A DNA stretch of 64,000 nt from Streptomyces sp. NBC_01233 (GCF_035989305.1 NZ_CP108514.1:3038501-3102500), one strand, 5' to 3'; shown: positions 17,780 through 25,616, counted from the first letter of the stretch. The notes: generated by a model not told the origin, from the letters alone. Translations and numbers: made by a program.

Positions 17780-18524
17780 CCGACAGGCCCTCCTCGACGC
17801 TTCACAAGATCAGCGTCAGGCTCCTCTCATCGAGCCGGGCCCCACCCCGACACGCCGAGTCACCTCTGTAGATCAACCCGTACGCACCTCTGCATCAGAG
17901 CCCGTACGCCGACAACCGGTTCCTGCACCTCCCCTTCGGTCACATCGGGCCCAGCCGCGGGCTCATCGACCGTCGTCGGTTCATCAGTGGACGCGGGGGC
18001 CGATGCATCCGACTCAGGGCCGGGGGCGGCGTCGATGGGGGGCTTCGCAGGCGCCTCCTCGCCGGTCGGGCCTTCGTCGGCGTTGCGGCTGCGGTTGCCC
18101 TGCTCTGCGATGGCGTCGGCGAGTGCGTTGTTGAAGGCGTCCTCCCAGGGGCGGTGGCCTACGTAGCGGGGCTTGAACTCGAAGGCGGGGAGGAGGTCGT
18201 TGGTGATCTTCTCGAGGATGAGGTCCGCCGGGTCGGTGTCCTCGGCGTCGATGAGGGAGATGGCTGCGTGGTAGAGCTGGCCGTCGAGCAGGCCGAGGGT
18301 GGGAGGTTCGCCTTCGCCGGCGGGCTTGGCGTTTCCGATGATCCACAGCTGGACGAAGGCGCCGCCGAAGATGGGGCGGAAGCCCAGGACGCGGCCGTCC
18401 GGGTAGCCCAGTTCGGCTGCGCCGCCGACGAGGACCGCGTTGCGGATGGTGAAGCCGATACCCAGGGCGTTGCCGACAGTTTCGGCGACCTGCCGGGTGG
18501 CTTCGTCGTTGATGAGCACTTCGG

Positions 18525-18537
18525 TCTCCAAGAGGTC
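18525..18537 (-). promoter_or_regulatory. Start-associated repeat (GACCTCTTGGAGA), copy 1
   Basis: The 13-nt element contains the Shine-Dalgarno GGAG for GTG 18519 and lies 8 bp after a GC hairpin. It is one of seven copies in the early region. Confidence 0.8.
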
Positions 18538-18545
18538 GTACGGGA

Positions 18546-18572
18546 GGGCCCGCCCCGGGGAGGGGCGGGCCC
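18546..18572. terminator. Intergenic GC hairpin
   Basis: An 11-bp stem GGGCCCGCCCC has a 5-nt loop. It sits between 18584 (stop of the upstream gene) and the start-associated repeat, and probably trims or attenuates leftward transcription. Confidence 0.7.
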
Positions 18573-18583
18573 GCGGGTTGGGG

Positions 18584-18883
18584 TTAGAGCTCGGAGTAGG
18601 TGCCGGTCTGGTCGCCGAACCAGAAGCCGATGTAGTCGTCGACGATGCCGGCGAAGCGGCTGGCGGGGGTGTTGCGGCCGTAGGCGGTCTCGATGGCGTC
18701 GATGGGGCCGCGGTGGGGGTGGATGAGCGCGAGGTGCATGGCGACGTCGCCGTCGCGGTTGGGCGCCAGGCGGGCCTTGACGCGGCGGATGTCGCCGTCG
18801 CTGGGGGTGATGAGGATGTTGTCGCCGATGATCGTGTAGCGGTCGGCGTGGATCTGGACGGCGACGGCCTGGTTGCGGTTCAT
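18584..18883 (-). CDS. Early prophage protein, unknown
   Basis: This 99-aa protein begins MNRNQAVAVQIHADRYTIIG and ends in GFWFGDQTGTYSEL. It has no membrane segment and I recognise no family. ATG 18883 has a strong AGGGAGG 7 bases upstream and follows a promoter of the repeated type at 18910-18937. The mRNA leader would be about 25 nt. Confidence 0.75.
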   Translation of the reverse strand: MNRNQAVAVQIHADRYTIIGDNILITPSDGDIRRVKARLAPNRDGDVAMHLALIHPHRGPIDAIETAYGRNTPASRFAGIVDDYIGFWFGDQTGTYSEL

Positions 18884-18909
18884 GTGGTTCCCTCCCTTTC
18901 GTTAATTCT

Positions 18910-18937
18910 ATTCTATATGCATTCATGAGGGGCGCAA
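18910..18937 (-). promoter_or_regulatory. Early promoter 1
   Basis: On the minus strand TTGCGC (18937-18932) and TAGAAT (18915-18910) are separated by 16 bp. The -10 is embedded in the repeated sequence ATGCATATAGAATAGA shared with the other early promoters. It drives 18584-18883 and, through it, the IS21-split gene. Confidence 0.75.
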
Positions 18938-18972
18938 GAACGTGTCACAAGAAGTTTCACCAGGTCAGAGCC

Positions 18973-20043
18973 CTATGCGGCACCCGTCAGGCCAGCTTCC
19001 AGACGGCGGATGCGCGCCAGGAACTGAGCGCCCTTCACCATCCAATCCCGGCGCTCATGCGACTTCCGATACTCGGTCGCCGCGCGAACGTACGGGTCAC
19101 CTTCGACCAACGTGTCGGCACAGGCCACCAAGACGTGCGGGCCGAGATCCCACAGGATGGCGTTGACGGCAGCGCCGGCGGCGGCCAAGGGGTCGACGTC
19201 CGTCATGGCCCAGCCGAAGTCATGGGGGTTCATCCCCCGGTCGCGCAGGCACTGGGCCGCGGCGCGATACATCCCTCCGGTGCCGCTGCACGGGTCGTTG
19301 AACTTCATCCCCGGGGTCGGCGGCTTGTCGGTGAGCAGCATGCGCGCCATCAGGTCGCTGAGCTCGGGCGGAGTGTGGAACTCCGCGAGCGCGTCGCGGG
19401 CCCCGTGGGACCTCATGACGGTGATGACCGCGCCGAGCACATCCGCGTCGGAGTTGCCTCCGGCGTCTCGGGCTGCGCTGGTGAGGTGGAGCAGGCCGCC
19501 GGTCAGGGCGGCGCGGGCGGCCGCGCGGACGGCTTGGATGCGGTTGCGCTCAGGGCGTTCGTCGTCGAGCCAGCCGGAGAGGACGGCAGATCGGTCGATG
19601 AGGTCGGGTCGCCGGATCCACCAGTAGGTCCAGCACTCCCGGAGGGCAGCGAGGAAGTCGTCGTCGCTCAGGTCGAGCCACCAGTGGGCGGCCAGGGGTG
19701 CGTCCGGCCCGCGCAGCGGCCAGAGGGCGAGGGCGGCGATGACACCTACGGGTATCTCGATCCGGTTGCCGCCCTGGGCTCCATACCAGGCGGCTTCGAC
19801 GGCTTCGGCAATGTCGTGTGCGGCGTGGTGGGGGTTGCGCTGGAGGGGTACGTAGCGCCGGTTCGACGGGCGGGATGCGGGCGGGGTCGGCTTGGCGGCC
19901 TGGTGCGGGCGGCGAGTCGGGATGGCGATGGTGACGGGGGCAGGCGGAGGGGGCAGGTCGGCGAGCGCAGGACGAAAGGTGGCCGGCGGGGTGGGTGCGG
20001 GAGCCTTGCGGGGCTGGTCTTCGCTGAACAGATCGAGCTGCAT
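18973..20043 (-). CDS. HsdM-like N6-adenine DNA methylase, lacking the catalytic NPP(Y/F) motif
   Basis: This 356-aa protein starts with a Pro-rich linker that follows MQLDLFSED. Its second half has the SAM-binding motif NDPCSGTGGM and an acidic motif DVDPLAAAGAAVNAI, as in type I restriction HsdM subunits. The catalytic NPPF/NPPY motif expected after VLVACADTLVEG is absent, and the protein ends soon after. It may bind SAM or DNA without methylating, or work with a partner. Common in actinophages as a DNA methylase-like protein. No specificity or restriction subunit lies nearby. Confidence 0.75.
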   Translation of the reverse strand: MQLDLFSEDQPRKAPAPTPPATFRPALADLPPPPAPVTIAIPTRRPHQAAKPTPPASRPSNRRYVPLQRNPHHAAHDIAEAVEAAWYGAQGGNRIEIPVGVIAALALWPLRGPDAPLAAHWWLDLSDDDFLAALRECWTYWWIRRPDLIDRSAVLSGWLDDERPERNRIQAVRAAARAALTGGLLHLTSAARDAGGNSDADVLGAVITVMRSHGARDALAEFHTPPELSDLMARMLLTDKPPTPGMKFNDPCSGTGGMYRAAAQCLRDRGMNPHDFGWAMTDVDPLAAAGAAVNAILWDLGPHVLVACADTLVEGDPYVRAATEYRKSHERRDWMVKGAQFLARIRRLEAGLTGAA

Positions 20044-20061
20044 GTGGTCTCTCTCGTTGAG

Positions 20062-20092
20062 GTGAGGGCGGCCGGGCCACAGCCGCCCTCAC
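20062..20092. terminator. Intergenic GC hairpin
   Basis: An 11-bp stem GTGAGGGCGGC with a 9-nt loop lies between the gene ending at 20100 and the methylase-like gene. Confidence 0.7.
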
Positions 20093-20099
20093 CTGGGGG

Positions 20100-20666
20100 C
20101 TACTGGTGGCCGAGGGGGCGGGTGGCGGGGCTTCCGTTCGCCACGAGCTGGCCCCACAGGCGAGTCATCTCGCGGAGGGCGTCTTCCTTGGTGGGGGCGT
20201 TGATTGCGGCGACGGCGAGGCTGTCGTCCTCGATCTGCTGAAGCCGACTGTCGTGGGCGGCACCCCCGACCGGCGGCCGCTCGACGGTCACGGGGCGGAT
20301 GGTGTTGCCGTCTGCGCGGAAGATGACCCACCAGATGGGGCGGGGAGGGTAGAGGGCCAGCACCGCGGCGAGGTGGGCCTGCGCCTCGCTGGCCAGGCGG
20401 GGGACGGCGTCGGCACCGCCGAGCTGCAAGGCGAGGTCGAGCAGCTGAGGGGCGGCGAAGTAGCGCAGCAGGTCCCGGTAGTGGGTGAGCGGGAGGTTCG
20501 CCAGGCCGTCGGGGCTGTCTCGCCAGCTGCGGTCAAGGGCCTTCTCGATGTTGCTCAGCGCGGCCTTCAGGTGGTGCTCGTCCGGCTGGTGAACGAAGAG
20601 AAGTAGGGCCATGGTGCCGAGGTGGTGCGCGTGGGTGGGGATGGAGGCGGGTTCGTGCCGCTTCAC
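20100..20666 (-). CDS. Early prophage protein, unknown
   Basis: This 188-aa protein has no recognised motif. It is mostly helical by appearance, with the central stretch LLRYFAAPQLLDLALQLGGA and a conserved-looking IWWVIFRADGNTIRPVTV. GTG 20666 is preferred over the longer frame because GGAG lies 5 bases upstream. A promoter of the repeated type is at 20712-20717. Confidence 0.7.
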   Translation of the reverse strand: MKRHEPASIPTHAHHLGTMALLLFVHQPDEHHLKAALSNIEKALDRSWRDSPDGLANLPLTHYRDLLRYFAAPQLLDLALQLGGADAVPRLASEAQAHLAAVLALYPPRPIWWVIFRADGNTIRPVTVERPPVGGAAHDSRLQQIEDDSLAVAAINAPTKEDALREMTRLWGQLVANGSPATRPLGHQ

Positions 20667-20708
20667 GGTGACTCCTGGATGGGTGAGGCCCACCCACCCT
20701 CCCTGACG

Positions 20709-20724
20709 TCTATTCTATAGGCAT
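20709..20724 (-). promoter_or_regulatory. Early promoter 2
   Basis: This is the repeated sequence read on the minus strand as ATGCCTATAGAATAGA, with -10 TAGAAT at 20717-20712. The -35 region (CCACCC at 16 bp) is weak, so this copy may need an activator or be less active. Drives 20100-20666. Confidence 0.6.
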
Positions 20725-20780
20725 TCAGGGCAAGGGTGGGCGGCGTGCGGAAGGGTGCGGAGGGGGTGAGCCGCAGGGCG

Positions 20781-20882
20781 TCAGGAGCGTTCGCGGGCTC
20801 GGATGTAGGCGTACGCGGCGACGATGAGGATGTCGATGCCGATCCAGCCCAGGAGGCCGAGGGCGATCTGCTGGAGGGTCAC
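20781..20882 (-). CDS. Small membrane protein (33 aa)
   Basis: GTG 20882 begins VTLQQIALGLLGWIGIDILI followed by VAAYAYIRARERS, a single transmembrane helix with a basic C-terminal tail. GAAAGG lies 6 bases upstream. It sits in its own slot after a GC hairpin at 20908, like the other early genes. The longer frame to 21032 lacks a ribosome binding site and overlaps the next gene. Confidence 0.55.
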   Translation of the reverse strand: MTLQQIALGLLGWIGIDILIVAAYAYIRARERS

Positions 20883-20907
20883 TGGACGCCTTTCGGTCGG
20901 ATCAGGC

Positions 20908-20935
20908 CCCGGGCGGCCGGCGGCGGCCGCCCGGG
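20908..20935. terminator. Intergenic GC hairpin
   Basis: An 11-bp stem CCCGGGCGGCC with a 6-nt loop lies between 20944 and the small membrane protein gene. Confidence 0.7.
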
Positions 20936-20943
20936 AGCGGGGG

Positions 20944-21240
20944 TCAGCCGCGACGGATGAGGGTGTTGCACAGGGCCCGGAAGATGACGGCGGCCGACTC
21001 CAGCTCACCGGAGACGTGCGGGCGGTCAGCAATGGGGATAAGGAGTTCGACGAGCATGTCGACCACCTCGTCGGCGAAAAGGCCCTGCCAGTCGGCGTCG
21101 GCGGAGCGGAGCATGCACTCGGCCGCCTCGGTGAGAACTTCGTCGATCAGGTCGACCAGCGCCCCGACTTCCGGGCCATTGAGTCGGGCGTCGGCGTGCA
21201 GCTTGGTCTCGACGTCCTCGCGCCGATAGGTGCCGATCAT
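20944..21240 (-). CDS. Early prophage protein, unknown
   Basis: This acidic 98-aa helical protein contains VGALVDLIDEVLTEAAECML and ends in ALCNTLIRRG. No family recognised. ATG 21240 is preceded by GGGGAGGT at good spacing. The long leader between the promoter (21292-21319) and the gene contains a second GGAGG. Confidence 0.7.
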   Translation of the reverse strand: MIGTYRREDVETKLHADARLNGPEVGALVDLIDEVLTEAAECMLRSADADWQGLFADEVVDMLVELLIPIADRPHVSGELESAAVIFRALCNTLIRRG

Positions 21241-21291
21241 CGTGCGTACCTCCCCTGATATTGGAAGGGCTCCCCCCTTCCTCCTGTTTCT

Positions 21292-21319
21292 ATTCTATAT
21301 GCAACCGACGGGTCGACAA
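21292..21319 (-). promoter_or_regulatory. Early promoter 3
   Basis: On the minus strand TTGTCG (21319-21314), a 16-bp spacer and TAGAAT (21297-21292) lie inside the repeated TTGCATATAGAATAGA. Drives 20944-21240. Confidence 0.75.
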
Positions 21320-21354
21320 AGATCGCCAGGCAGAAAATTCACCCGAGGACAGAT

Positions 21355-22020
21355 TTATTTGCCCTGGTCAGAGGCCACAAGCTCCCGGATGTGGAGGGCG
21401 AGCCGGGGGCTGGCGGCCACCTCTCCGATGCGCATGTCGGGGCCGACGAGCCGTGTGTGGTCATCGTCCTGGAGCACGCCCTGGTCCACCAGGCCATCCA
21501 GCAGCGCCTTGAAGCTCGGGTACCAGTTGGCCGGGTCGCGGCGCCGGCGGTCCTGCGGGTGGAATACGCCTATGACGTGGGCCCGGTCGAGCTTCGGCAG
21601 GCCGCGCGAGGCGAAGCGCGCGGCCTGCCGCAGGGCGCGGGTCTTCTGCGCGCGCTGATGGTGGTGCAGCCGGTCGTTGGCGTTCAGCAGGTCCAGGCCC
21701 GTCGGGAGGCGGACAAGGAAGCGTCGGCCGGGCAGGCCGTCGAACCAGTCCTTCTCTGTGGCTCCCGCGTCGGGCAGGTCGGCCGGGGCCTCGTCCTCGC
21801 TGGCGGGCGCGTAGCCGGTCAGCCTCGGCTTGCCGGTGCGGGTTCGTGCGGTCGGGTGCAGCGACACGGTGAGGATCTCTCGGCGGCGCTTGCCGGTGTT
21901 GGCGTCGACGACGACGGCGCGGGCGTCGCCTTCGGTGTAGCTGACCACGCGCAGCCGGACGTCTCCCAGGTCCACCGGGTGGCAGGAGACGAAAGTCCGG
22001 CCGGGCCAGATGTGGGTCAT
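21355..22020 (-). CDS. RusA-like Holliday junction resolvase with extra N-terminal domain
   Basis: The second half of this 221-aa protein has the RusA arrangement of acidic residues: Asp in RRRDPANWYPSFKALLDG, then VLQDDDHTRLVG. These correspond to the metal-binding aspartates that cut four-way junctions. The first 75 residues (from MTHIWPGRTFVSCHPVDLGD) are not part of RusA and look like a separate small beta domain found in actinophage proteins. Likely role: resolving recombination or replication intermediates of phage DNA before packaging. The fusion is the notable feature. Confidence 0.8.
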   Translation of the reverse strand: MTHIWPGRTFVSCHPVDLGDVRLRVVSYTEGDARAVVVDANTGKRRREILTVSLHPTARTRTGKPRLTGYAPASEDEAPADLPDAGATEKDWFDGLPGRRFLVRLPTGLDLLNANDRLHHHQRAQKTRALRQAARFASRGLPKLDRAHVIGVFHPQDRRRRDPANWYPSFKALLDGLVDQGVLQDDDHTRLVGPDMRIGEVAASPRLALHIRELVASDQGK

Positions 22021-22047
22021 GGTCAGCTCCTTGCTGCTGAGGGGGGT

Positions 22048-22077
22048 AGACGGAGGGCGGGTTCTGGCCCTCCGTCT
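22048..22077. terminator. Intergenic GC hairpin
   Basis: An 11-bp stem AGACGGAGGGC with an 8-nt loop lies upstream of the RusA-like gene. Confidence 0.7.
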
Positions 22078-22084
22078 GGGTGTC

Positions 22085-22420
22085 TCAGGGGGTTTCGCTG
22101 GTCGGGATCGCGGTGGCGGCTGGCCCGGTGAACGTGGCGCACAGTGCGCCGGCGCGTACGAGTCGCAGTGCCAGGGAGCGTTCCGCGCCCTGTGGGTGGG
22201 CGGCGTACCCGGCGCAGATGGAGCCAGCGCCCGTGCCGAGGGTGTCGTGGCAGACGATGTGCCCCTCGCCTGCGATGGCTTGGGCGATGAGCCGGGCGAG
22301 GCGGCCGGGCGCCAGGTGCATCAGGTTGCCGGGGCGGAAGATGCACGTGGTGCATCGGTCGGCGCAGATCCGTACGGTTCTGGTCTGCGGGTCAGCGACA
22401 GGGTCAACATGTTCTGTCAT
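22085..22420 (-). CDS. Cys-rich early prophage protein, unknown
   Basis: This 111-aa protein has cysteines in VRICADRCTTCIFRPGN and later in HIVCHDT and SICAGYA. The pattern could bind zinc or an Fe-S cluster. The block CIFRPGNLMHLAPGRL recurs in actinophage proteins but has no function I know. No membrane segment. Confidence 0.7.
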   Translation of the reverse strand: MTEHVDPVADPQTRTVRICADRCTTCIFRPGNLMHLAPGRLARLIAQAIAGEGHIVCHDTLGTGAGSICAGYAAHPQGAERSLALRLVRAGALCATFTGPAATAIPTSETP

Positions 22421-22445
22421 CGGGTGGCAGGTTCCCCTTCGGGTT

Positions 22446-22472
22446 GCCGCCCCGGGATTGGCCCGGGGCGGC
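22446..22472. terminator. Intergenic GC hairpin
   Basis: An 11-bp stem GCCGCCCCGGG with a 5-nt loop lies between 22484 and the Cys-rich gene. Confidence 0.7.
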
Positions 22473-22483
22473 CGTGGAGCAGG

Positions 22484-22840
22484 TCAGGCGGCGTCGGCGG
22501 TGACGGCTCGCCCTGCGGGGTCGTCCGCTTGGTGAGCGGTGGCCTCGATGGCGACGCCGGCGTATGCGCCGTAGGTGCGTCGGATGAGCGTGTTCGGGTA
22601 CGCGCTGGAGGGCCTGGTGTGGGAGTCGGGGTTCTCGCTGCCGATGAGGTTGGCCCACCGCTCGTACGTGCCGGGGGCGGGCTGGTCGAAGTAGAGGTGG
22701 ACGCCGATCGAGTGGGCGTCCGTGTCGTCGAAGACGGGGCCAAGGTCGATCCGAGGAACCGGAAGGTCGGGGTTGGCCTGGGCGATCAGGGCTATGGCGG
22801 CCACGGGGGCGAGGAGGTCGCGCATGGTGAGGTCAGTCAA
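22484..22840 (-). CDS. Early prophage protein, unknown
   Basis: This 118-aa protein starts MTDLTMRDLLAPVAAIALIA; the short hydrophobic stretch may be a helix rather than a membrane anchor. It contains SIGVHLYFDQPAPGTYERWA. No family recognised. The ATG has GGAG upstream (aggagcgacc). Confidence 0.65.
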   Translation of the reverse strand: MTDLTMRDLLAPVAAIALIAQANPDLPVPRIDLGPVFDDTDAHSIGVHLYFDQPAPGTYERWANLIGSENPDSHTRPSSAYPNTLIRRTYGAYAGVAIEATAHQADDPAGRAVTADAA

Positions 22841-22881
22841 GGTCGCTCCTTGAATGCGGCGATGGTTGATGCTTCGGGCGG

Positions 22882-23124
22882 TCAGGCGGAGTGGCCTTCG
22901 TCATCGGCAGGCCGGAGCTTGCGCGTTTCGACTGTGGTGACCAGGCCAACCCGGTTGTTGAGGAAGCCGCACGGATCAGTGCATTCGACGTCGGTGAGGC
23001 CGATCAGAGCGCCGTCGGCGTCGCGCCGGTGCTCGACCACGGTTCCGAGCCAGTAGTCCTCCGGACGGTGGCCGCCCCCGGGGTAGTAGGTGACGGGGGT
23101 TCCGGGTACAAGGTGCTTCGGCAT
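22882..23124 (-). CDS. Small early prophage protein, unknown
   Basis: This 80-aa protein has the beta-rich pattern VTYYPGGGHRPEDYWLGTVV, DVECTDPCGFLNNRVGLVTT. It resembles small SH3-like or KOW-like folds, but I cannot assign it. The start is preceded by GGAG. Confidence 0.65.
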   Translation of the reverse strand: MPKHLVPGTPVTYYPGGGHRPEDYWLGTVVEHRRDADGALIGLTDVECTDPCGFLNNRVGLVTTVETRKLRPADDEGHSA

Positions 23125-23136
23125 GGTGGCTCCTGG

Positions 23137-23562
23137 TCAGGATGCTTCGTCGAGGACGAGCGCGAGCTGCTCGTGACGGTTGAGGTGGTTGTCGCACTTG
23201 GTGCACATGCGTTCAGCGGCTCGTCGGTGGGCGCGCACGCCCTGCTTGCTCCCGCAGGACTGGCGGCTGACGGGCGGCAGGAGCTCGCTGTCGTCAGCTC
23301 CGTCGACCGCGGCGAGGATGGTTCCGTCGTTCCAGATCCGGCCCCCACACACGCCGTCGAACGCGGCCTTCGCCGGGTTGACCTGGCGGATGCAGGCGGC
23401 GCGGAACGGGCAGCGGCCGCAGACGTACAACAGCGGGTCGCAGATGTCGCGGAGGCCGCTGATGTCCGTCCAGCGGTCTGCGGCGGGCGAGAAGTCGTCG
23501 TCGCCGAAGCAGGGGGCGTGAGCGGTCACGTGGGTTTCGGTGGTCTGCCGTGGTCCGGTCAC
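23137..23562 (-). CDS. WhiB-like protein fused to a C-terminal Cys/His motif
   Basis: This protein of about 141 aa carries the Wbl signature: Cys in HAPCFGDDDF, then ICDPLLYVCGRCPFRAAC, followed by the turn GVCGGRIW (GVWGG in typical WhiB proteins). Wbl proteins hold a 4Fe-4S cluster and bind the host sigma factor. Phage copies can redirect host transcription. The C-terminus adds a second motif, CGSKQGVRAHRR followed by MCTKC, which looks like a zinc-binding module. GTG 23562 overlaps the methyltransferase stop (GTGA), so the two are coupled. Confidence 0.75.
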   Translation of the reverse strand: MTGPRQTTETHVTAHAPCFGDDDFSPAADRWTDISGLRDICDPLLYVCGRCPFRAACIRQVNPAKAAFDGVCGGRIWNDGTILAAVDGADDSELLPPVSRQSCGSKQGVRAHRRAAERMCTKCDNHLNRHEQLALVLDEAS

Positions 23563-25046
23563 AGGACGGCCTCCAGTTGCTGGCCCAGCCACTTCGCGAC
23601 GTTCACCGAGACGGCGTTCCCGGCCTGCATGGTCTGCTCGGCCTGGGTGCCGTAGACGACGTACTTCTCGGGGAACCGCTGCCCGAGGAGCTGCTCGCGC
23701 GGGTTCAACATCCGGAAGTAACAGTCCTCGACGGCGGGTGCGGTGCGCACGAGGCCGGCGGAGTCGCGGGTGGCGAGGGTGTGGATCGGTTCGGCCGCGG
23801 TCTTGACGGCGGCCTTGCGGTAGGGGATGACGAGGGCGTTTCGGGCGATGGCCGGGGCCACACCGCCGGGCACGACGAGCCCGTGGTGGTTGCCCTGCGC
23901 TGTGACAGTCGCCAGCGGGTCGGTGGCCCGGGACGCCGTGGAGTTGTTGCGGTACTCGATGATGAACGGGTCCACGGTCACCAGGGCCTCGCTCTCCCGG
24001 GTGAGGCGGGTGCGCAGCGGGACGTCAACCGACGCGGCCTCGGTGTTCCACGATCCGCCGGTGGGGACGAGGAGCGCGTCGCCCTGCTTGACGGTGCGGG
24101 TCGGCAGCGGCTGACGTCCTACTGCGAACGCGCGGTCTCCTCCGTTCTTGCCGTGGACGAGGTTGATGCCGCTCGGTTCGTGGGGGAACTTGGCCAGGCC
24201 GGCGCGGATCCGGGCCATGGTGGTGTCCGCCAGCGGCTTGCGGCGGTCGCCGATGCGGGTTCCGAGGTCTCCCCAGTTGATGATGTCGCTGGCTGGCCGG
24301 ACGTAGGGCTCGACCATGGCATGGCGGCAGGCCGTGTTGGGGCAGCAGTAGATGTAGTCCCGCCGGTACTTGCCGATGCGCTGGTTCTCGTTGTTCCACG
24401 ACTGGCGGGCGTGAACGTCCTCGCCGCAGTCCATGCAGAAGGCGAGGGGGCGGGGCTCGACGTTCGGGGCGCGCATGGTCTTGAGCGTGAAGACGACGTA
24501 CATGCGGTCGCGCCACTGCGGGGCGCGCAGATTCGTTTCGTCTCCGACGTGGGCGCTGGAGACGGAGACGATCTGTGCGCGGTAGCCGAGCTTGTCCATG
24601 GTGGCGATCCACTCGGGGAAGAGGATCCAGTCGAGGCCGAACTCGACGACGTTCTCCACGATGACGGCCTTGAACTTCTTGGCCTCGGCCGCGCGGACGA
24701 CACACCATGCGGTGGCGCGGGTCCGCTCGAAGGCGTCCTTGGGCAGGGAGTTCCAGCCGTCGAGGCCGTCGAGCATGTCGAGCTGTTCGGATTCGCGGCG
24801 GCGCCCGCCGGCGGGGCTGATCTCGGTGCAGATGACCGACGCCCACAGCACGTCTGCGCGGGGCAGGTACTTCATGGGGAAGCCGGTGATGTCGATGCAG
24901 GCGTGGTCGGCGTTGGGGTGGTTGGCGGCGTGGCTGTCGATGGCGAGCTGCCAGTGGTTGACGCCGAGGACGAGCTCGTATCCGGCTTCGGTGAGGCCGG
25001 TACTGCTGCCGCCGGCGCCGCACAGAAGGTCTATGACGCGGTTCAC
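23559..25046 (-). CDS. C5-cytosine DNA methyltransferase (phage type)
   Basis: This 495-aa enzyme has SAM-binding motif I DLLCGAGGSSTGL, motif VI VENVVEF and the C-terminal motif AGNAVSVNVAKWLG. The catalytic Cys motif is changed from the usual PPCQ type to ASVICTEISPAGG; the Cys is kept. An inserted Cys-rich module (FCMDCGED, YCCPNTACRH) probably binds zinc. It likely modifies phage DNA against host restriction; no cognate endonuclease is present. GTG 25046 follows the repeated start-associated element, with an unusually long 10-nt spacing. Confidence 0.88.
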   Translation of the reverse strand: MNRVIDLLCGAGGSSTGLTEAGYELVLGVNHWQLAIDSHAANHPNADHACIDITGFPMKYLPRADVLWASVICTEISPAGGRRRESEQLDMLDGLDGWNSLPKDAFERTRATAWCVVRAAEAKKFKAVIVENVVEFGLDWILFPEWIATMDKLGYRAQIVSVSSAHVGDETNLRAPQWRDRMYVVFTLKTMRAPNVEPRPLAFCMDCGEDVHARQSWNNENQRIGKYRRDYIYCCPNTACRHAMVEPYVRPASDIINWGDLGTRIGDRRKPLADTTMARIRAGLAKFPHEPSGINLVHGKNGGDRAFAVGRQPLPTRTVKQGDALLVPTGGSWNTEAASVDVPLRTRLTRESEALVTVDPFIIEYRNNSTASRATDPLATVTAQGNHHGLVVPGGVAPAIARNALVIPYRKAAVKTAAEPIHTLATRDSAGLVRTAPAVEDCYFRMLNPREQLLGQRFPEKYVVYGTQAEQTMQAGNAVSVNVAKWLGQQLEAVL

Positions 25047-25056
25047 GGTGGTGGTG

Positions 25057-25068
25057 CTCCAAGAGGTC
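25057..25068 (-). promoter_or_regulatory. Start-associated repeat, copy 2
   Basis: The minus strand reads CAGACCTCTTGGAG before the methyltransferase start. A 13-bp-stem hairpin lies 9 bp upstream (25077-25107). Confidence 0.75.
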
Positions 25069-25076
25069 TGCCGGGG

Positions 25077-25107
25077 CCCCGCCCCGGCGGGAAGCGCCGG
25101 GGCGGGG
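25077..25107. terminator. Intergenic GC hairpin
   Basis: A 13-bp stem CCCCGCCCCGGCG with a 5-nt loop lies between 25125 and the start-associated repeat. Confidence 0.75.
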
Positions 25108-25124
25108 GTAAGGCGGGTGAGGGG

Positions 25125-25610
25125 TCAGACGGTGCGCAGGCCGCCCGCGGCCTGGGCGACGCGGAGGAAGGCAATCCAGCGGGCCCAGGTCTGGTCGCCG
25201 AAGGGCAATTCGGCGCAGTCGTAGTTCGGGTGCGCCTCGTAGCGGTTGAGCGCGGCGGCGATTTCGCTCGGCGTGACCCAGAACCCGTCGCAGAAACGGA
25301 GCTTGTACGCGGGGATGGCGTCCGGTTCGTCGTCGGCTGCTTCACGAACGGCCTGGTAGGCGGCTACGAACGCGGCCTTAGCCTTCTGCCGCTCCTCGGT
25401 GAGGTCGGCCGTGTCCGAGAAGTCGGCGGGGTCCACGCCGTACTCCTCGAAGGTGGGCCACTGCGGGCGGTCCTTCTCGACCGTCATGCCGAAGTGGGCC
25501 ATGGTGTCGATGACGCTTGCGCCTTGAAAGGCGGACAGGTAGAGGGAGTCGTTGGGGCCGGTCCCGCGTATGGCGCGGTTCTCACCCACGATGAAGAAGT
25601 CGTAGCCCAT
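25125..25610 (-). CDS. Early prophage protein, unknown
   Basis: This 161-aa protein starts MGYDFFIVGENRAIRG and contains FRF-like aromatic stretches such as AYKLRFCDGFWVTPSEIAAA and TWARWIAFLRVAQ. No family recognised. Its ATG is preceded by the repeated element (25617-25630), giving GGAG at 7 bases. Confidence 0.7.
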   Translation of the reverse strand: MGYDFFIVGENRAIRGTGPNDSLYLSAFQGASVIDTMAHFGMTVEKDRPQWPTFEEYGVDPADFSDTADLTEERQKAKAAFVAAYQAVREAADDEPDAIPAYKLRFCDGFWVTPSEIAAALNRYEAHPNYDCAELPFGDQTWARWIAFLRVAQAAGGLRTV

Positions 25611-25616
25611 GTTCGG

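Larger units (their letters stand above)
15528..17914 (-). mobile_element. IS21-family insertion sequence (2,387 bp)
   Basis: Both ends start TGTCGGCGTACGGGCT and contain a second copy of the TGCAGAGGTG/GTACGGG pattern about 20 bp further in, the multiple terminal repeats typical of IS21. A 5-bp duplication ACCGG flanks it (15523-15527 and 17915-17919). It carries the two IS21 genes, istA and istB, in one overlapping operon. Confidence 0.95.
15444..18519 (-). pseudogene. Early prophage gene of unknown function, interrupted by IS21-family element
   Basis: Removing the IS and one copy of its target duplication joins 18519-17915 to 15522-15444. This gives a continuous frame of 227 codons plus stop. 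The protein starts with LINDEATRQVAETVGNALG, has a hydrophobic core (VLGFRPIFGGAFVQLWIIG) and ends in a long acidic, Pro/Ala-rich tail. The insertion falls in that tail, after EVQEPV, so a nearly complete protein with a different end may still be made. GTG 18519 is chosen because the repeated GACCTCTTGGAGA element places GGAG 6-7 bases upstream. No family recognised. Confidence 0.75.
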
